This document shows, one piece after another, positions 25,067 through 33,926 of a stretch of DNA of 64,000 nucleotides. Location: contig JASBVN010000006.1 in assembly GCA_029961045.1 (NCBI GenBank), positions 36,474 to 100,473 of the forward strand, written 5' to 3'. Within the stretch, counting starts at the first letter, position 1. Each line of letters opens with the position of its first letter. The translations under genes and the position numbers were made by a program. The DNA comes from Alicyclobacillaceae bacterium. Its GTDB lineage: Bacteria > Bacillota > Bacilli > Kyrpidiales > Kyrpidiaceae. The notes beneath the pieces are model-generated. The model saw nothing but the letters and a program-made list of their open reading frames with translations. It searched no databases and had not been told where the DNA came from.

Positions 25067-28000
25067 TCACATATTTCGCCGATACTGGCCCCCTACCTCG
25101 TAAAGGGCCCGGGTGATCTGGCCGAGGCTGCAGTATTTGACCGTCTCCATCAATTCGGCGAAAATGTTGCCGCCCTCCGTGGCCACCTTCTGGAGGCGCC
25201 GGAGCATCTCGGGGGCTTTTTCACGGTTTCGCTCTTGAAAAGCCCGGAGGTTGCGAATCTGTTCTTCCTTTTCCTCCCGGGTCGCGCGGGCCAGCTCGAT
25301 CTTCGGCGGTTCGTAACCGGGCTCCAGGGTCTTGGGATTGATGAAGGTGTTGACCCCGATGATCGGCAACTGTCCGCTGTGTTTGAGCTGCTCGTAATAG
25401 AGGGACTCGTCCTGGATTTTCCCCCGCTGATATCCGGTTTCCATCGCCCCCAGCACCCCGCCCCGGTCGTTGAGGCGCAAGAATTCCTCCAGAACCGCCT
25501 CCTCCACCAGGTCGGTCAATTCTTCGATGATGAAGGAACCTTGGAGGGGATTCTCGTTTTTCGCCAGACCGAACTCCCGGTTGATAATCATCTGGATCGC
25601 CATCGCCCGGCGGACGGACTCCTCCGTCGGGGTGGTGATCGCCTCGTCATAGGCGTTTGTGTGCAGGGAGTTGCAGTTGTCGTAGATGGCGATCAAGGCC
25701 TGCAGCGTCGTCCGGATGTCGTTGAAATCGATTTCCATCGCGTGCAGGGACCGGCCGGAAGTTTGGATATGGTATTTCAGCTTCTGGCTGCGCTCGTTGC
25801 CGCCGTATTTATACTTGATCGCCGTCGCCCAAATCCGCCGCGCCACCCGGCCGATGACGCTGTATTCGGGATCCATTCCGTTGCTGAAGAAAAAGGACAA
25901 ATTGGGCGCAAAATCGTCGATTTTCATTCCCCGGGCCAGGTAGTATTCCACATACGTGAAGGCATTGGCCAAGGTGAAGGCGAGTTGGGTGATCGGATTG
26001 GCCCCGGCCTCGGCGATGTGATACCCGCTGATGCTCACGGAATAGTAATTCCGCACTTGATTTTGAATAAAATACTCTTGAATGTCCCCCATCATCCGCA
26101 AAGCGAAATCGATGGAAAAGATGCACGTATTCTGGCCTTGATCTTCCTTTAAAATATCGGCCTGCACCGTCCCGCGCACGGTGCGCAGAGTGCGGGCTTT
26201 GATCGCTTCGTACTCCTCCGGCGTCGGCTCGCGCCCGGTTTGTTCTTTGAATTTGTCCACCTGCTGGTCGATGGCGGTATTCAAAAACATCGCCAGCAGA
26301 ATCGGCGCAGGGCCGTTGATGGTCATCGACACACTGGTGTTCGGCGCACACAGGTCGAATCCTTTATACAGCTTCTTCATGTCGTCGAGGGTGCAAACGC
26401 TGACGCCGCTTTCTCCGACTTTGCCGTAAATATCGGGCCGTTCGTCCGGATCCTCTCCGTACAGCGTCACGCTGTCGAAGGCCGTGCTCAAGCGCTTGGC
26501 CTCGTCGTTCTGGCACAGATAGTGGAACCGGCGGTTGGTGCGCTCGGGCGTTCCCTCCCCGGCGAACTGCCGGCGCGGTTCCTCTTCGGTGCGTTTGAGG
26601 GGGAACACCCCGGCGGTGTAAGGGAACGATCCCGGCACGTTCTCCAGCAGCATCCACCGCAGGAGATCGCCGTAGTCCTCATACCGCGGCAGAGCGATTT
26701 TCGGGATGCGAGTTCCGGATAGGCTGGTCGTGTACAGGGGAGTGCGGATTTCCCGATCCCGCACTTTCACGACCAGCTCGTCCTGCCGGTACCGTTCCTT
26801 TAACTCGGGCCACTCCTCCAGCGCCCGACGGCAGTCGGGATGGAGCTCCTTCCAAAAATGTTCCAGCTGCCGGTCGATCTGCTCCAGTACCGCCTGCTCG
26901 CCCTCCGGGGCCCGCTGGGCGAACACTTCCCGAGCCCCTTGGAGGCGGTAAATCTTCCTCGCGATCGCCGCTTGTTCTTCGACCCATTGTTTGTAGCGCC
27001 GGACCGTGTGGACGATTTCCGCCAAGTAATGGCTCCGCTCCGGCGGAATAATCGCCGGCTTCCGGATCTGCGGATCGCCGGGCGGTTCGCCGATCGCCCA
27101 CTCCTCCCCGTACTTCTGCCGGAGCCGGTCCGCAAGGGCCCGGAAAAAGCGGTTCGTGCCCGGATCATTAAACTGGCTGGCGATGGTCCCGAAAACGGGA
27201 AGCTGTTCGTCGGAGACGTCAAATCGGTTGTGATTCCGGCGATATTGCTTGCGCACATCCCGCAGGGCGTCCTCCGACCCTTTCCGGTCAAATTTATTGA
27301 TGACTACAAAATCGGCGTAATCGAGCATTTCGATTTTTTCGAGCTGACTCGGGGCGCCAAATTCGCTCGTCATCACATAGATGCTGATATCGGAGATTTC
27401 GACGACCGCGGCGTCCCCCTGTCCGATTCCGCTGGTCTCGACGATCACAAGATCAAATCCGGCCGCCTTGACCACCGCCAGGGCATCGTAAATCGCTCCG
27501 CTGAGTTCCGAACCCGACCGGCGGGTGGCCATACTCCGCATGTACACCCGGGGACTGTGAATGGCGTTCATCCGGATGCGATCCCCCAACAGCGCTCCGC
27601 CGGTTTTCTGTTTCGACGGGTCGATGCTCAGAATGGCGATCGTTTTGCGGGGATACGACCTCAGAAAGCGCCGCACCAATTCGTCGGTCAGGGAACTTTT
27701 CCCCGCGCCCCCGTTTCCGGTGATGCCGATGACCGGCACCGGCCTGACGCGCTCCCGGATCCGGGAAAACACCTCTTCCCACTCGGGCCGTTTTTCCTCG
27801 ACCCGGCGTTCCGCCAGGGTGATACACTGGGCGATGCGCCGCACATCGAAGGGAGTGAGTTCCCCCCCTTCCTCCGCCAACTGGGATGGGGTGGGGTAAT
27901 CCGTCTGCCGGAGCATATAGTTGATCATGCCCTGCAACCCCATCCGCCGGCCGTCCTCCGGGGAAAAGATCTTCGCGATTCCGTACGCCTCCAACTCCCG

Positions 28001-28327
28001 GATTTCGTCGGGGACGATCACTCCCCCACCGCCGCCGAAAATTTTGATGTGCCCGGCTTCCCGTTCCCGGAGCCGGTCATACATGTATTTAAAGAATTCC
28101 ATATGACCGCCCTGGTAGGAGCTCACTGCGATACCTTGAACATCCTCTTGGATGGCGGCGTCGACAATCTCCTCCACCGACCGGTTATGGCCGAGGTGAA
28201 TGACTTCGGCTCCCGAGGACTGCAGCAGGCGGCGCATGATGTTGATCGACGCATCGTGGCCGTCGAACAAACTGGCCGCCGTGACAAAACGCACCTTATG
28301 GCGTGGACGGTACACTTCAGTTTCCAT
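25067..28327 (-). CDS. icmF: Fused isobutyryl-CoA mutase IcmF (B12-dependent)
   Basis: A 1086-residue adenosylcobalamin enzyme that interconverts isobutyryl-CoA and n-butyryl-CoA (and often isovaleryl/pivalyl-CoA). Domain order: an N-terminal B12-binding domain (about 10-145, [12 protein letters not shown] with the cobalt-binding His); a MeaI-type G-protein chaperone (Walker [11 protein letters not shown] near 205, [11 protein letters not shown] base-recognition); a linker; and the substrate-binding TIM barrel (about 560-1086, [11 protein letters not shown] near 664). This order is the IcmF fusion, not a methylmalonyl-CoA mutase. Its start overlaps the tetR gene by 11 bases, so both are in one operon. 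It lets branched-chain and butyryl-CoA pools feed the adjacent beta-oxidation genes. Confidence 0.95.
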   Translation of the reverse strand: METEVYRPRHKVRFVTAASLFDGHDASINIMRRLLQSSGAEVIHLGHNRSVEEIVDAAIQEDVQGIAVSSYQGGHMEFFKYMYDRLREREAGHIKIFGGGGGVIVPDEIRELEAYGIAKIFSPEDGRRMGLQGMINYMLRQTDYPTPSQLAEEGGELTPFDVRRIAQCITLAERRVEEKRPEWEEVFSRIRERVRPVPVIGITGNGGAGKSSLTDELVRRFLRSYPRKTIAILSIDPSKQKTGGALLGDRIRMNAIHSPRVYMRSMATRRSGSELSGAIYDALAVVKAAGFDLVIVETSGIGQGDAAVVEISDISIYVMTSEFGAPSQLEKIEMLDYADFVVINKFDRKGSEDALRDVRKQYRRNHNRFDVSDEQLPVFGTIASQFNDPGTNRFFRALADRLRQKYGEEWAIGEPPGDPQIRKPAIIPPERSHYLAEIVHTVRRYKQWVEEQAAIARKIYRLQGAREVFAQRAPEGEQAVLEQIDRQLEHFWKELHPDCRRALEEWPELKERYRQDELVVKVRDREIRTPLYTTSLSGTRIPKIALPRYEDYGDLLRWMLLENVPGSFPYTAGVFPLKRTEEEPRRQFAGEGTPERTNRRFHYLCQNDEAKRLSTAFDSVTLYGEDPDERPDIYGKVGESGVSVCTLDDMKKLYKGFDLCAPNTSVSMTINGPAPILLAMFLNTAIDQQVDKFKEQTGREPTPEEYEAIKARTLRTVRGTVQADILKEDQGQNTCIFSIDFALRMMGDIQEYFIQNQVRNYYSVSISGYHIAEAGANPITQLAFTLANAFTYVEYYLARGMKIDDFAPNLSFFFSNGMDPEYSVIGRVARRIWATAIKYKYGGNERSQKLKYHIQTSGRSLHAMEIDFNDIRTTLQALIAIYDNCNSLHTNAYDEAITTPTEESVRRAMAIQMIINREFGLAKNENPLQGSFIIEELTDLVEEAVLEEFLRLNDRGGVLGAMETGYQRGKIQDESLYYEQLKHSGQLPIIGVNTFINPKTLEPGYEPPKIELARATREEKEEQIRNLRAFQERNREKAPEMLRRLQKVATEGGNIFAELMETVKYCSLGQITRALYEVGGQYRRNM

Positions 28328-28997
28328 CGTCCGTCTCCCCTCTCGCTTCGCCCCCAGTGCCGGAATCCATGAGTTCGTTCAACAAAAGGGACGTTTGAAC
28401 GCGAATATAGTCCTCCAAGTCGTAATGGCGCCGCAACACCCAGCGCCGGAACGCCCACATCTGCCCCAAAACGATGATGTTGTGGGCCATCAGCGTCACG
28501 GCCCGTGGATCCAGTTGCAGACTCCCGTCTTCCAACCCGCGCCGCAAGATATCCTCAAAAATCCCCGTGATCTGCTCTTCTTTCCTCAATACGTAACGGA
28601 GGGATTCGGGCGGAAGGGATTTGCTTTCCTGGTAAATCAGCAATACGTCATCCTGCATATCATCCATGACGTACAGGTATTGGCGAATGGCGAGGCGGAG
28701 CGTTTCGCGACCGTTTTGGGCTTCCTTTAGGGTGTCCCGCAACCGGGCCTCCAGGGTATTGTGAATGTTCTCGCACACGAGATACAGCACGTCTTCCTTG
28801 GACTCCACATATTCGTACAGCGCTCCGATGCTCATGCCGCTCTCCCGGGCGATTTCCCGAGTCGTCGTCCGGTGGAACCCCTTTTTGATAAACAGATCCA
28901 CCGCCGCATCGACGATTTGTTGCCTGCGCACTTCCACCAACTGGGGGTCTTTGACGGCGGTCGGAATGGGTTTACTCGTACTCGGTCTCACGGGCAT
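28317..28997 (-). CDS. TetR-family regulator coupled to icmF
   Basis: A 226-residue repressor. The helix-turn-helix is [13 protein letters not shown] through [21 protein letters not shown] (about residues 25-70); the rest is a helical ligand domain with [15 protein letters not shown]. Architecture and context resemble acyl-CoA-responsive FadR/PfmR-type TetR proteins, so the likely ligand is an acyl-CoA and the likely targets are icmF, fadH and the fad operon (inference). The ATG at 28997 has GGAGGTGGAGG upstream. A TetR-like palindrome lies 41 bases before the start, consistent with autoregulation. Confidence 0.85.
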   Translation of the reverse strand: MPVRPSTSKPIPTAVKDPQLVEVRRQQIVDAAVDLFIKKGFHRTTTREIARESGMSIGALYEYVESKEDVLYLVCENIHNTLEARLRDTLKEAQNGRETLRLAIRQYLYVMDDMQDDVLLIYQESKSLPPESLRYVLRKEEQITGIFEDILRRGLEDGSLQLDPRAVTLMAHNIIVLGQMWAFRRWVLRRHYDLEDYIRVQTSLLLNELMDSGTGGEARGETDDGN

Positions 28998-29037
28998 TTC
29001 CTCCACCTCCCCATCGCGCACGCCCTCGCCTCGCGCC

Positions 29038-29055
29038 TGAGCGAGCGTTCGATCG
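29038..29055. promoter_or_regulatory. Candidate TetR operator between tetR-icmF and fadH
   Basis: An 18-bp imperfect palindrome, TGAGCGAGCGTTCGATCG. Six of nine pairs are Watson-Crick and two more are G-T. It has the GAnCGA/TCGnTC layout seen in many TetR operators. It lies in the 223-base divergent region, 41 bases upstream of tetR. Confidence 0.4.
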
Positions 29056-29220
29056 GAGCTCTAACTCCATCTTACGCATCCGGTCCCCTTCCCGTCAACG
29101 GCTTGCCTGTCCGGTGCAGCAGGAAAAGAGTGGGCCACCATCGAATATCCCTTACAGGCGCCGGTTTGACCACAAAACACAAAAAAGAGAAAAAATAACT
29201 ACAGAAACGGAGGCCGCTCC

Positions 29221-30039
29221 ATGCTCCAACCGGGTACGTTGCAAGACCGCGTGGCCGTCGTCACCGGAGGAAGTTCGGGCCTCGGCAAGGCCATGGCGGA
29301 GGAATTCGCCCGCCTCGGGGCTTTCGTGACGATCACCGGCCGAAACGAAGAACGCCTGCACGCCGCCGCCCAAGACCTGTTGAGCCGCGTTCCCGGCGCC
29401 CGGGTACTCGCCGTTCCCGGCGACGTCCGCCGGCCCGAAGACGTCGACCGCCTGGTCGCCGAAACCAAACGCGCTTTCGGCAAAATCGACATTCTCGTCA
29501 ACAACGCTGCGGGCAATTTTGTCTGCCCGGCGGAACAATTGTCGATCAACGGGTGGAATGCCGTCGTCAACATCGTGCTCAACGGCACCTTTTACTGTTC
29601 CCGGGCCGTCGGGCGGGAGATGATCGCAGCAGGGAAAGGCGGCAATATCCTCAACATCGTCGCCACCTACGCGTGGACCGGGGGACCGGGAACGGTACAC
29701 TCCGCCGCCGCGAAAGCCGGCGTCGTGGCAATGACCCGCACACTGGCCGTCGAGTGGGCCCGGTACGGAATCCGGGTCAACGCCATCGCCCCGGGGCCGA
29801 TCGAGGGAACCGGAGCGGCGGAAAAGTTGTGGCCGACCAAGGAGATCGAAGAAAGCTTGAAACGAGACATTCCTCTCAACTGCTTCGGGGAACCCCGGGA
29901 CGTCGCCCGGCTGGCTTCGTACATCGTTTCCGATTACGCCCGGTTCATGACGGGAGAAGTCGTCACCCTCGACGGAGGAGAATGGCTTAACAAGGGTTTT
30001 TTGAAACACTTCGAAACCGCGCCGGGGTCACCGTCGTGA
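29221..30039 (+). CDS. fadH: 2,4-dienoyl-CoA reductase-like SDR (FadH/YkuF type)
   Basis: A 272-residue short-chain dehydrogenase. The cofactor motif is TGGSSGLGKAM, then NNAAGNFVCPAEQLS and the late GGEWLNKG. NNAAGNF is characteristic of dienoyl-CoA reductases in Bacilli (YkuF/FadH), which reduce 2,4-dienoyl-CoA from unsaturated fatty acids. The usual catalytic Tyr position reads TVHSAAAKAG, i.e. the Tyr of YxxxK is His or Ser, as is also seen in dienoyl-CoA reductases, which do not use the classical tetrad. It is divergent from tetR-icmF and converges with fabI. CGGAGG precedes the ATG. Confidence 0.85.
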   Translation: MLQPGTLQDRVAVVTGGSSGLGKAMAEEFARLGAFVTITGRNEERLHAAAQDLLSRVPGARVLAVPGDVRRPEDVDRLVAETKRAFGKIDILVNNAAGNFVCPAEQLSINGWNAVVNIVLNGTFYCSRAVGREMIAAGKGGNILNIVATYAWTGGPGTVHSAAAKAGVVAMTRTLAVEWARYGIRVNAIAPGPIEGTGAAEKLWPTKEIEESLKRDIPLNCFGEPRDVARLASYIVSDYARFMTGEVVTLDGGEWLNKGFLKHFETAPGSPS

Positions 30040-30044
30040 CCCCG
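30023..30044. terminator. Hairpin between convergent fadH and fabI
   Basis: A perfect 9-bp stem, CGGGGTCAC with GTGACCCCG, and loop CGTC, spanning the fadH stop codon. There is no T tract, so it may act only as a barrier or RNA 3' end. Confidence 0.4.
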
Positions 30045-30050
30045 ACACCC

Positions 30051-30821
30051 TCAGACCCCCATGATGTGATACCCGCCGTCCACGTGGATCACCTCACCGG
30101 TGATGCCGCGGGACATCCGGCTGGCGAGAAACACCGCCGTGTCCCCGACCTCTTCGGGATCCGTCGTGCGGCGAAGGGGTGATTTTTCTTCCACCACTTT
30201 GAGAATGGTGTTGAAGTCCCGAATGCCCTTCGCCGACAAGGTTCGAATCGGCCCCGCCGAAATGGCGTTGACCCGGATCCCTTCGGGGCCCAGTTCGCTG
30301 GCCAAGTACCGGACGCTCGCCTCCAAGGCGGCTTTGGCTACCCCCATCACGTTGTAATTGGGCATCACGCGTTCCGATCCCATATACGTCATCGTGATGA
30401 CGCTGCCGCCCTCCTTCGACAGAAGTGGGCGCAACCGCTGCACCACAGCCACCAGAGAATAGACGCTGATGTCGTGGGCCACCGCAAACCCTTCCCGGGA
30501 AGTCTCCGCGTACAGGCCCGACAGGTCTTCGGATTTGGCAAAGGCAATGCTGTGAACGAGGACGTGCAGGGCGTCCGTCTCTTGCCGGACCGATTCGTAC
30601 AGTCGGTCCAAATCTCCGTCTTTCGTCACGTCGCAGGGAAAGAGCAGCGCCCCCGGGACGTCCCGGGTGAGTTCCCGCACCCGCCGCTCCAGGCGTTCTC
30701 CCTGATATGTAAAGATCAGCCTCGCACCGTGCGCCAAAAAAGCTCGGGCGATCGCCCACGCAATGCTCCGTTCGTTGGCTACTCCCATAATCAGCGCAGT
30801 TTTCCCTTCAAGTAGTCCCAC
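30051..30821 (-). CDS. fabI: Enoyl-[acyl-carrier-protein] reductase (NADH) FabI
   Basis: A 256-residue reductase performing the last step of each fatty-acid elongation cycle. The FabI-type glycine motif GVANERSIAWAIA replaces the usual SDR TGxxxGxG. The catalytic YNVMGVAK (Tyr and Lys six apart) and TYMGSERVMPNY are present, and the C-terminus is GEVIHVDGGYHIMGV. The GTG start lies 14 bases inside the end of the upstream NUDIX gene, so translation is coupled. It is the triclosan/isoniazid-type target class. Confidence 0.95.
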   Translation of the reverse strand: MGLLEGKTALIMGVANERSIAWAIARAFLAHGARLIFTYQGERLERRVRELTRDVPGALLFPCDVTKDGDLDRLYESVRQETDALHVLVHSIAFAKSEDLSGLYAETSREGFAVAHDISVYSLVAVVQRLRPLLSKEGGSVITMTYMGSERVMPNYNVMGVAKAALEASVRYLASELGPEGIRVNAISAGPIRTLSAKGIRDFNTILKVVEEKSPLRRTTDPEEVGDTAVFLASRMSRGITGEVIHVDGGYHIMGV

Positions 30822-31239
30822 TGGTCATCCCCCTTTGCCGGTGATCGAACCAATCTTTCACGCGCCGCAGCATGGCCCGGTTGTCCGGCCAGTACAACAT
30901 CCGTTCCGCCCCTAGGAGATCCACCCACCGCCCCTCCGAGTGTTCATCGCTCAGCCGGGGCAAAAATGCCTGTTCAGCCAAGGCGATCCACACGGAATGG
31001 CAATATGTTTCTCCCCGGTGTTCAAAGCAACAGGTCCATCCGGTGTCCACCAGCCGGTCCGGTTTCCACCCCGTCTCTTCCCACACTTCCCGTCCCGCCG
31101 CCTCGCGAGACGTTTCCCCTGCCTCCACATGCCCGGTCACCGGTTGCCACACCCCGCCCCGGGAAGGGATGCGGCGGAGCAACAAGACCATCGGCGGTCG
31201 GGAGTCGACGCAGACAAAGACGAGTACCGAGTGGCGCAC
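30808..31239 (-). CDS. NUDIX hydrolase
   Basis: A 143-residue NUDIX protein with a complete box, GHVEAGETSREAAGREVWEETG (about residues 37-58), and a following aromatic strand region. It hydrolyses a nucleoside-diphosphate derivative; the short form and the REVWEETGW context resemble MutT/NudB-like dNTP or dihydroneopterin triphosphate pyrophosphatases, but the substrate is open. I take the GTG at 31239, which has GGGGGGA six bases upstream; the longer frame reads into the terminator of the next gene. It overlaps fabI by 14 bases. Confidence 0.85.
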   Translation of the reverse strand: MRHSVLVFVCVDSRPPMVLLLRRIPSRGGVWQPVTGHVEAGETSREAAGREVWEETGWKPDRLVDTGWTCCFEHRGETYCHSVWIALAEQAFLPRLSDEHSEGRWVDLLGAERMLYWPDNRAMLRRVKDWFDHRQRGMTSGTT

Positions 31240-31265
31240 CGGACATCCCCCCATGACCATCATAA

Positions 31266-31297
31266 CAAAAAAAAGGACCCCGGCCCACGGCCGGGGC
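31266..31297 (-). terminator. Strong terminator upstream of the NUDIX gene
   Basis: On the minus strand CCCCGGCC-GTG-GGCCGGGG, then TCC and eight T. It ends the transcript of the unknown gene at 31331-31930 and insulates the NUDIX-fabI pair. Confidence 0.88.
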
Positions 31298-31330
31298 GTA
31301 CAGACTTTGCCCCCAAGTCCCGGAGAACCA

Positions 31331-31930
31331 TTAACCGGATCCACGGCCGCTCAGGACCACCCCGGTCCGGCGGCGGATCAATTCCTGGCGGATCCGCTGC
31401 AACTGTTGTTCCGCCTGGGCCAGTTGTGCAACCGCCTTTTGCCGCCCGTCCAAATCTCCGCTCCAAAGGGCTTCCGCCAATCGATCCAGATTCCGGTGAA
31501 CGTGGCCGGTCCACGTTTCCCGTTCCAACACCAATTCCCAATCGGTCCGAGCCTTCCAGTCGGTCCGGGCCAGGACGTCCCAAAACAACAGGCCGCGGGT
31601 GAACCGGATGTCGTGGGCTCCGTCCGACCAGGACACGTGGACGGTGCCCGCCGCCCCGACGGCGTACAGCAAGTCGAGCAAGGCGCGCACCGCGACGTGT
31701 TCTCCCAGTGTCCCTGCGTCCCCGTAGAAACCGGCAGTCCCGGACACCATCCCCTCTTCTGCCCGGATCCGGACGGCTCCCACGGCGCTGCACGATGTGA
31801 AGACGACCCTTTCGTCGCCGTGGGACGCGGCGACGGACAGCCCGCAGCGGCGCCACGACTGCATCGCCTCAAACAACGCAGCCCGCTCCGTCCAGGCCTG
31901 GAACACGACGGCCACGCGGAGTTCATCCAT
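31331..31930 (-). CDS. Protein of unknown function
   Basis: A 199-residue soluble protein with no signal peptide or membrane helix. The first 120 residues are mixed alpha/beta with several short hydrophobic strands (LRVAVVFQAW, RVVFTSCSAVGAV, TVHVSWSDG). The last 60 are helical and Gln/Arg-rich (QKAVAQLAQAEQQLQRIRQELIRRR), possibly a coiled coil. I do not recognise the family. The ATG at 31930 is preceded by GGGGGA at eight bases. It is monocistronic, with a strong terminator behind it, so it is probably a real, independently expressed gene. Confidence 0.65.
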   Translation of the reverse strand: MDELRVAVVFQAWTERAALFEAMQSWRRCGLSVAASHGDERVVFTSCSAVGAVRIRAEEGMVSGTAGFYGDAGTLGEHVAVRALLDLLYAVGAAGTVHVSWSDGAHDIRFTRGLLFWDVLARTDWKARTDWELVLERETWTGHVHRNLDRLAEALWSGDLDGRQKAVAQLAQAEQQLQRIRQELIRRRTGVVLSGRGSG

Positions 31931-31999
31931 CGGTGAGGTCCCCCTTCTCACAGGTTCCATTACCATTTATCCCCCGGCGGAACCCCGTTGAAACCTCGG

Positions 32000-32037
32000 A
32001 AGACAAAGGCGGGAACGCGGTCTCCCGCATCCCCGCC
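32000..32037 (-). terminator. Terminator after the class V aminotransferase
   Basis: On the minus strand GGCGGG...ATGCGG pairs with CCGCGT...CCCGCC around GAGA, followed by TTTGTCTT. It lies just past the stop at 32043. Confidence 0.65.
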
Positions 32038-32042
32038 AACGA

Positions 32043-33230
32043 TCAACGATCATCGGGAGAGGCGGACTTTTGGTACACCTCCTCTGCGGCAGCGCATGCA
32101 GCCCCGCGTTCTACGGGGTGTCCGGCTTCTCCCAAAATCTGTTCCAAAGCCGCCAACAGCAACATGACGTTCCTCCGGCGGCTGGAGTGCCCCATCAAGC
32201 CCAAGCGCCAGATGCGGCCCTTGACTTCGCCCAGTCCGCCTCCAATCTCGATCCCGTACTCCCGAAGGAGACGTCCACGCACTTCTTCATCCCGGACGCC
32301 TTCCGGGACCCATACCGCTGTCAATTGCGGGAGCCGGTGTCCCTCTTGGGCAAACAGTTTGAGTCCCATCGCCTCCAGACCGGCTTGAAGAGCCCGCCCG
32401 TTCAGAAGGTGGCGCCGAAACACGCGTTCCAATCCCTCTTCTAGGATCAACCCCAAAGCGGCGTGAAGGGCGTACACCATTGTCACCGGTGCCGTATGAT
32501 GATAAAAACGTTCCTCCCCCCAATATTGCCGGATCATCGTCAAATCGAGATACCAACTTTGGACTTTGGTCCTGCGCTTGGACAAAACCTCTTCGAACCG
32601 AGGGCTAAGGGTCACCGGCGAAAGTCCGGGAGGTGCTCCCAAGCACTTTTGCGTTCCCGAATAACACCCGTCCACCCCGAAGTCGTCCACTTGGACCGGG
32701 ACACCTCCCAAGGAGGTGACCGCATCCACCAAGAAGAGCGCCTCGTGCTCCCTGGCTAACCGGCTCAGGTCCTCTAAGGGCTGCCACACACCGGTTGAGG
32801 TTTCGGCGTGCACCACCGCCAAGGCCTTGACCCGGCGATGGGCGCGGAGCACATCCCGGACCTGTTCCGGTTCGAGGATGCGCCCCCAAGGAGCCCGAAC
32901 CGGGATCACTTCCGCTCCCGTCCGGGCGGCGACGTCGGCCATGCGTTCTCCGAACAGCCCGTTGATCCCCACGACGATCTTGTCCCCGGGCTCCAGGGCG
33001 TTGACCATCAGGGTCTCCATGCCGGCGCTCCCCGTCCCCGACATGGCCAGTGTCAAGGAATGGCGCGTTTGGAACAGCGCCCTCAACCGCTCCCTCGTCT
33101 CGTTCATAATAGCTAGAAATGCGGGATCCAAGTGTCCCAACAGGGGGCTCGCCATGGCCCGCAACACGTCCGGATGACAGTCGCTCGGCCCCGGTCCCAA
33201 CAAAATTCGATCCATCCGTTCATCATTCAT
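32043..33230 (-). CDS. Alanine-glyoxylate / serine-pyruvate aminotransferase family (class V)
   Basis: A 395-residue PLP enzyme of the AGT/PucG branch. Signatures are LLGPGPSDCHP at the N-terminus, the cofactor-phosphate region MSGTGSAGMET, VHAETSTGVWQ, DAVTSLGGVPV with the ring-stacking Asp, and the PLP lysine in CYSGTQKCLGAPPG (about residue 195). It transfers an amino group from alanine, serine or ureidoglycine to glyoxylate or pyruvate; which donor is used cannot be read. The C-terminal tail after residue 380 (GAACAAAEEVYQK) is extra. Single gene with its own terminator. Confidence 0.88.
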   Translation of the reverse strand: MNDERMDRILLGPGPSDCHPDVLRAMASPLLGHLDPAFLAIMNETRERLRALFQTRHSLTLAMSGTGSAGMETLMVNALEPGDKIVVGINGLFGERMADVAARTGAEVIPVRAPWGRILEPEQVRDVLRAHRRVKALAVVHAETSTGVWQPLEDLSRLAREHEALFLVDAVTSLGGVPVQVDDFGVDGCYSGTQKCLGAPPGLSPVTLSPRFEEVLSKRRTKVQSWYLDLTMIRQYWGEERFYHHTAPVTMVYALHAALGLILEEGLERVFRRHLLNGRALQAGLEAMGLKLFAQEGHRLPQLTAVWVPEGVRDEEVRGRLLREYGIEIGGGLGEVKGRIWRLGLMGHSSRRRNVMLLLAALEQILGEAGHPVERGAACAAAEEVYQKSASPDDR

Positions 33231-33293
33231 ATAAGCCGGTCCTCCTATTCTGTAACGGCCCCCGCGCCTCGATCACGATTGTACCACAGTTTA

Positions 33294-33335
33294 CGAAAAA
33301 AGACGGCGGAGTGCTCCTCTTCACGAGCACCCCGC
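33294..33335 (-). terminator. Strong terminator after the PepSY gene
   Basis: On the minus strand CGGCGGGGTGCTC pairs with GAGCACTCCGCCG (one mismatch) around an eight-base loop, then TCTTTTTT. It lies 56 bases past the stop at 33392. Confidence 0.88.
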
Positions 33336-33391
33336 CGATCCCCCGCGCTCCCGCAGGAAAAATCCCCCGCTTCACCTGCCGGACCGGAGGC

Positions 33392-33856
33392 TCAATCGTC
33401 CCGGTCGCCGGAGGGTTGCGGCGCCGTTTTGTGCACCAAAATCCGACCGTCACCAGCATCCACGACGATCAAAACTCGTTCCTTCTCTTTGGCCAGGTGC
33501 ACCACATACACCAAGTAACCGTGAACGGCGTACAATTTCACCCTTTTGACCGCGCCCTTCGGCTCGGCCTTGCGGGCCGCTTCCGCCGCCCGTTCCGGCG
33601 TGATCTTGGCATAGGGTTTGAGGGCCTGTTCATAGGCCTTCTGGACCGTGTCGTGAAGGGCCCTGCGCTGCTCGTCGGTCAGCCGTACGCTGCTGCGGAT
33701 GTCGTCCCAATCGACGTCCCAATGCCCGCCGTGAGCCGCCGGAGAACCGTCCCCCGGTGTCGCAGCCGGTGCGGCTTGCCCGACGGGCACGCCGCCGAGA
33801 AGTCCGGCCGCCCACACCAATCCAGCCGCCGCCAACCGCATGCTCTTCCGCTTCAC
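33392..33856 (-). CDS. Exported PepSY-domain protein
   Basis: A 154-residue secreted protein. The start is a GTG at 33856 with GGAGGAGGAG eight bases upstream, giving a signal peptide KRKSMRLAAAGLVWAAGLLGG with likely cleavage after GQAA. The mature part has a helix (TDEQRRALHDTVQKAYEQ) and a PepSY-like C-terminal domain from ITPERAAEAARKAEP to VVDAGDGRILVHK. PepSY domains commonly inhibit or chaperone secreted peptidases or bind ligands at the cell surface; no specific role is visible. The neighbouring SLH glycosidase is a separate same-strand gene that ends 70 bases upstream of this start, so readthrough is possible. Confidence 0.75.
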   Translation of the reverse strand: MKRKSMRLAAAGLVWAAGLLGGVPVGQAAPAATPGDGSPAAHGGHWDVDWDDIRSSVRLTDEQRRALHDTVQKAYEQALKPYAKITPERAAEAARKAEPKGAVKRVKLYAVHGYLVYVVHLAKEKERVLIVVDAGDGRILVHKTAPQPSGDRDD

Positions 33857-33926
33857 CGTCGCATCTCCTCCTCCATCGGACTCGAGTACAGTATGACCCG
33901 AGGGACGGAAAAGATTGCAGGCGGCC

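Noticed and set aside
26840..28372. A 510-codon plus-strand frame
   Set aside because: Fully antisense to icmF, which is unmistakable on the minus strand.
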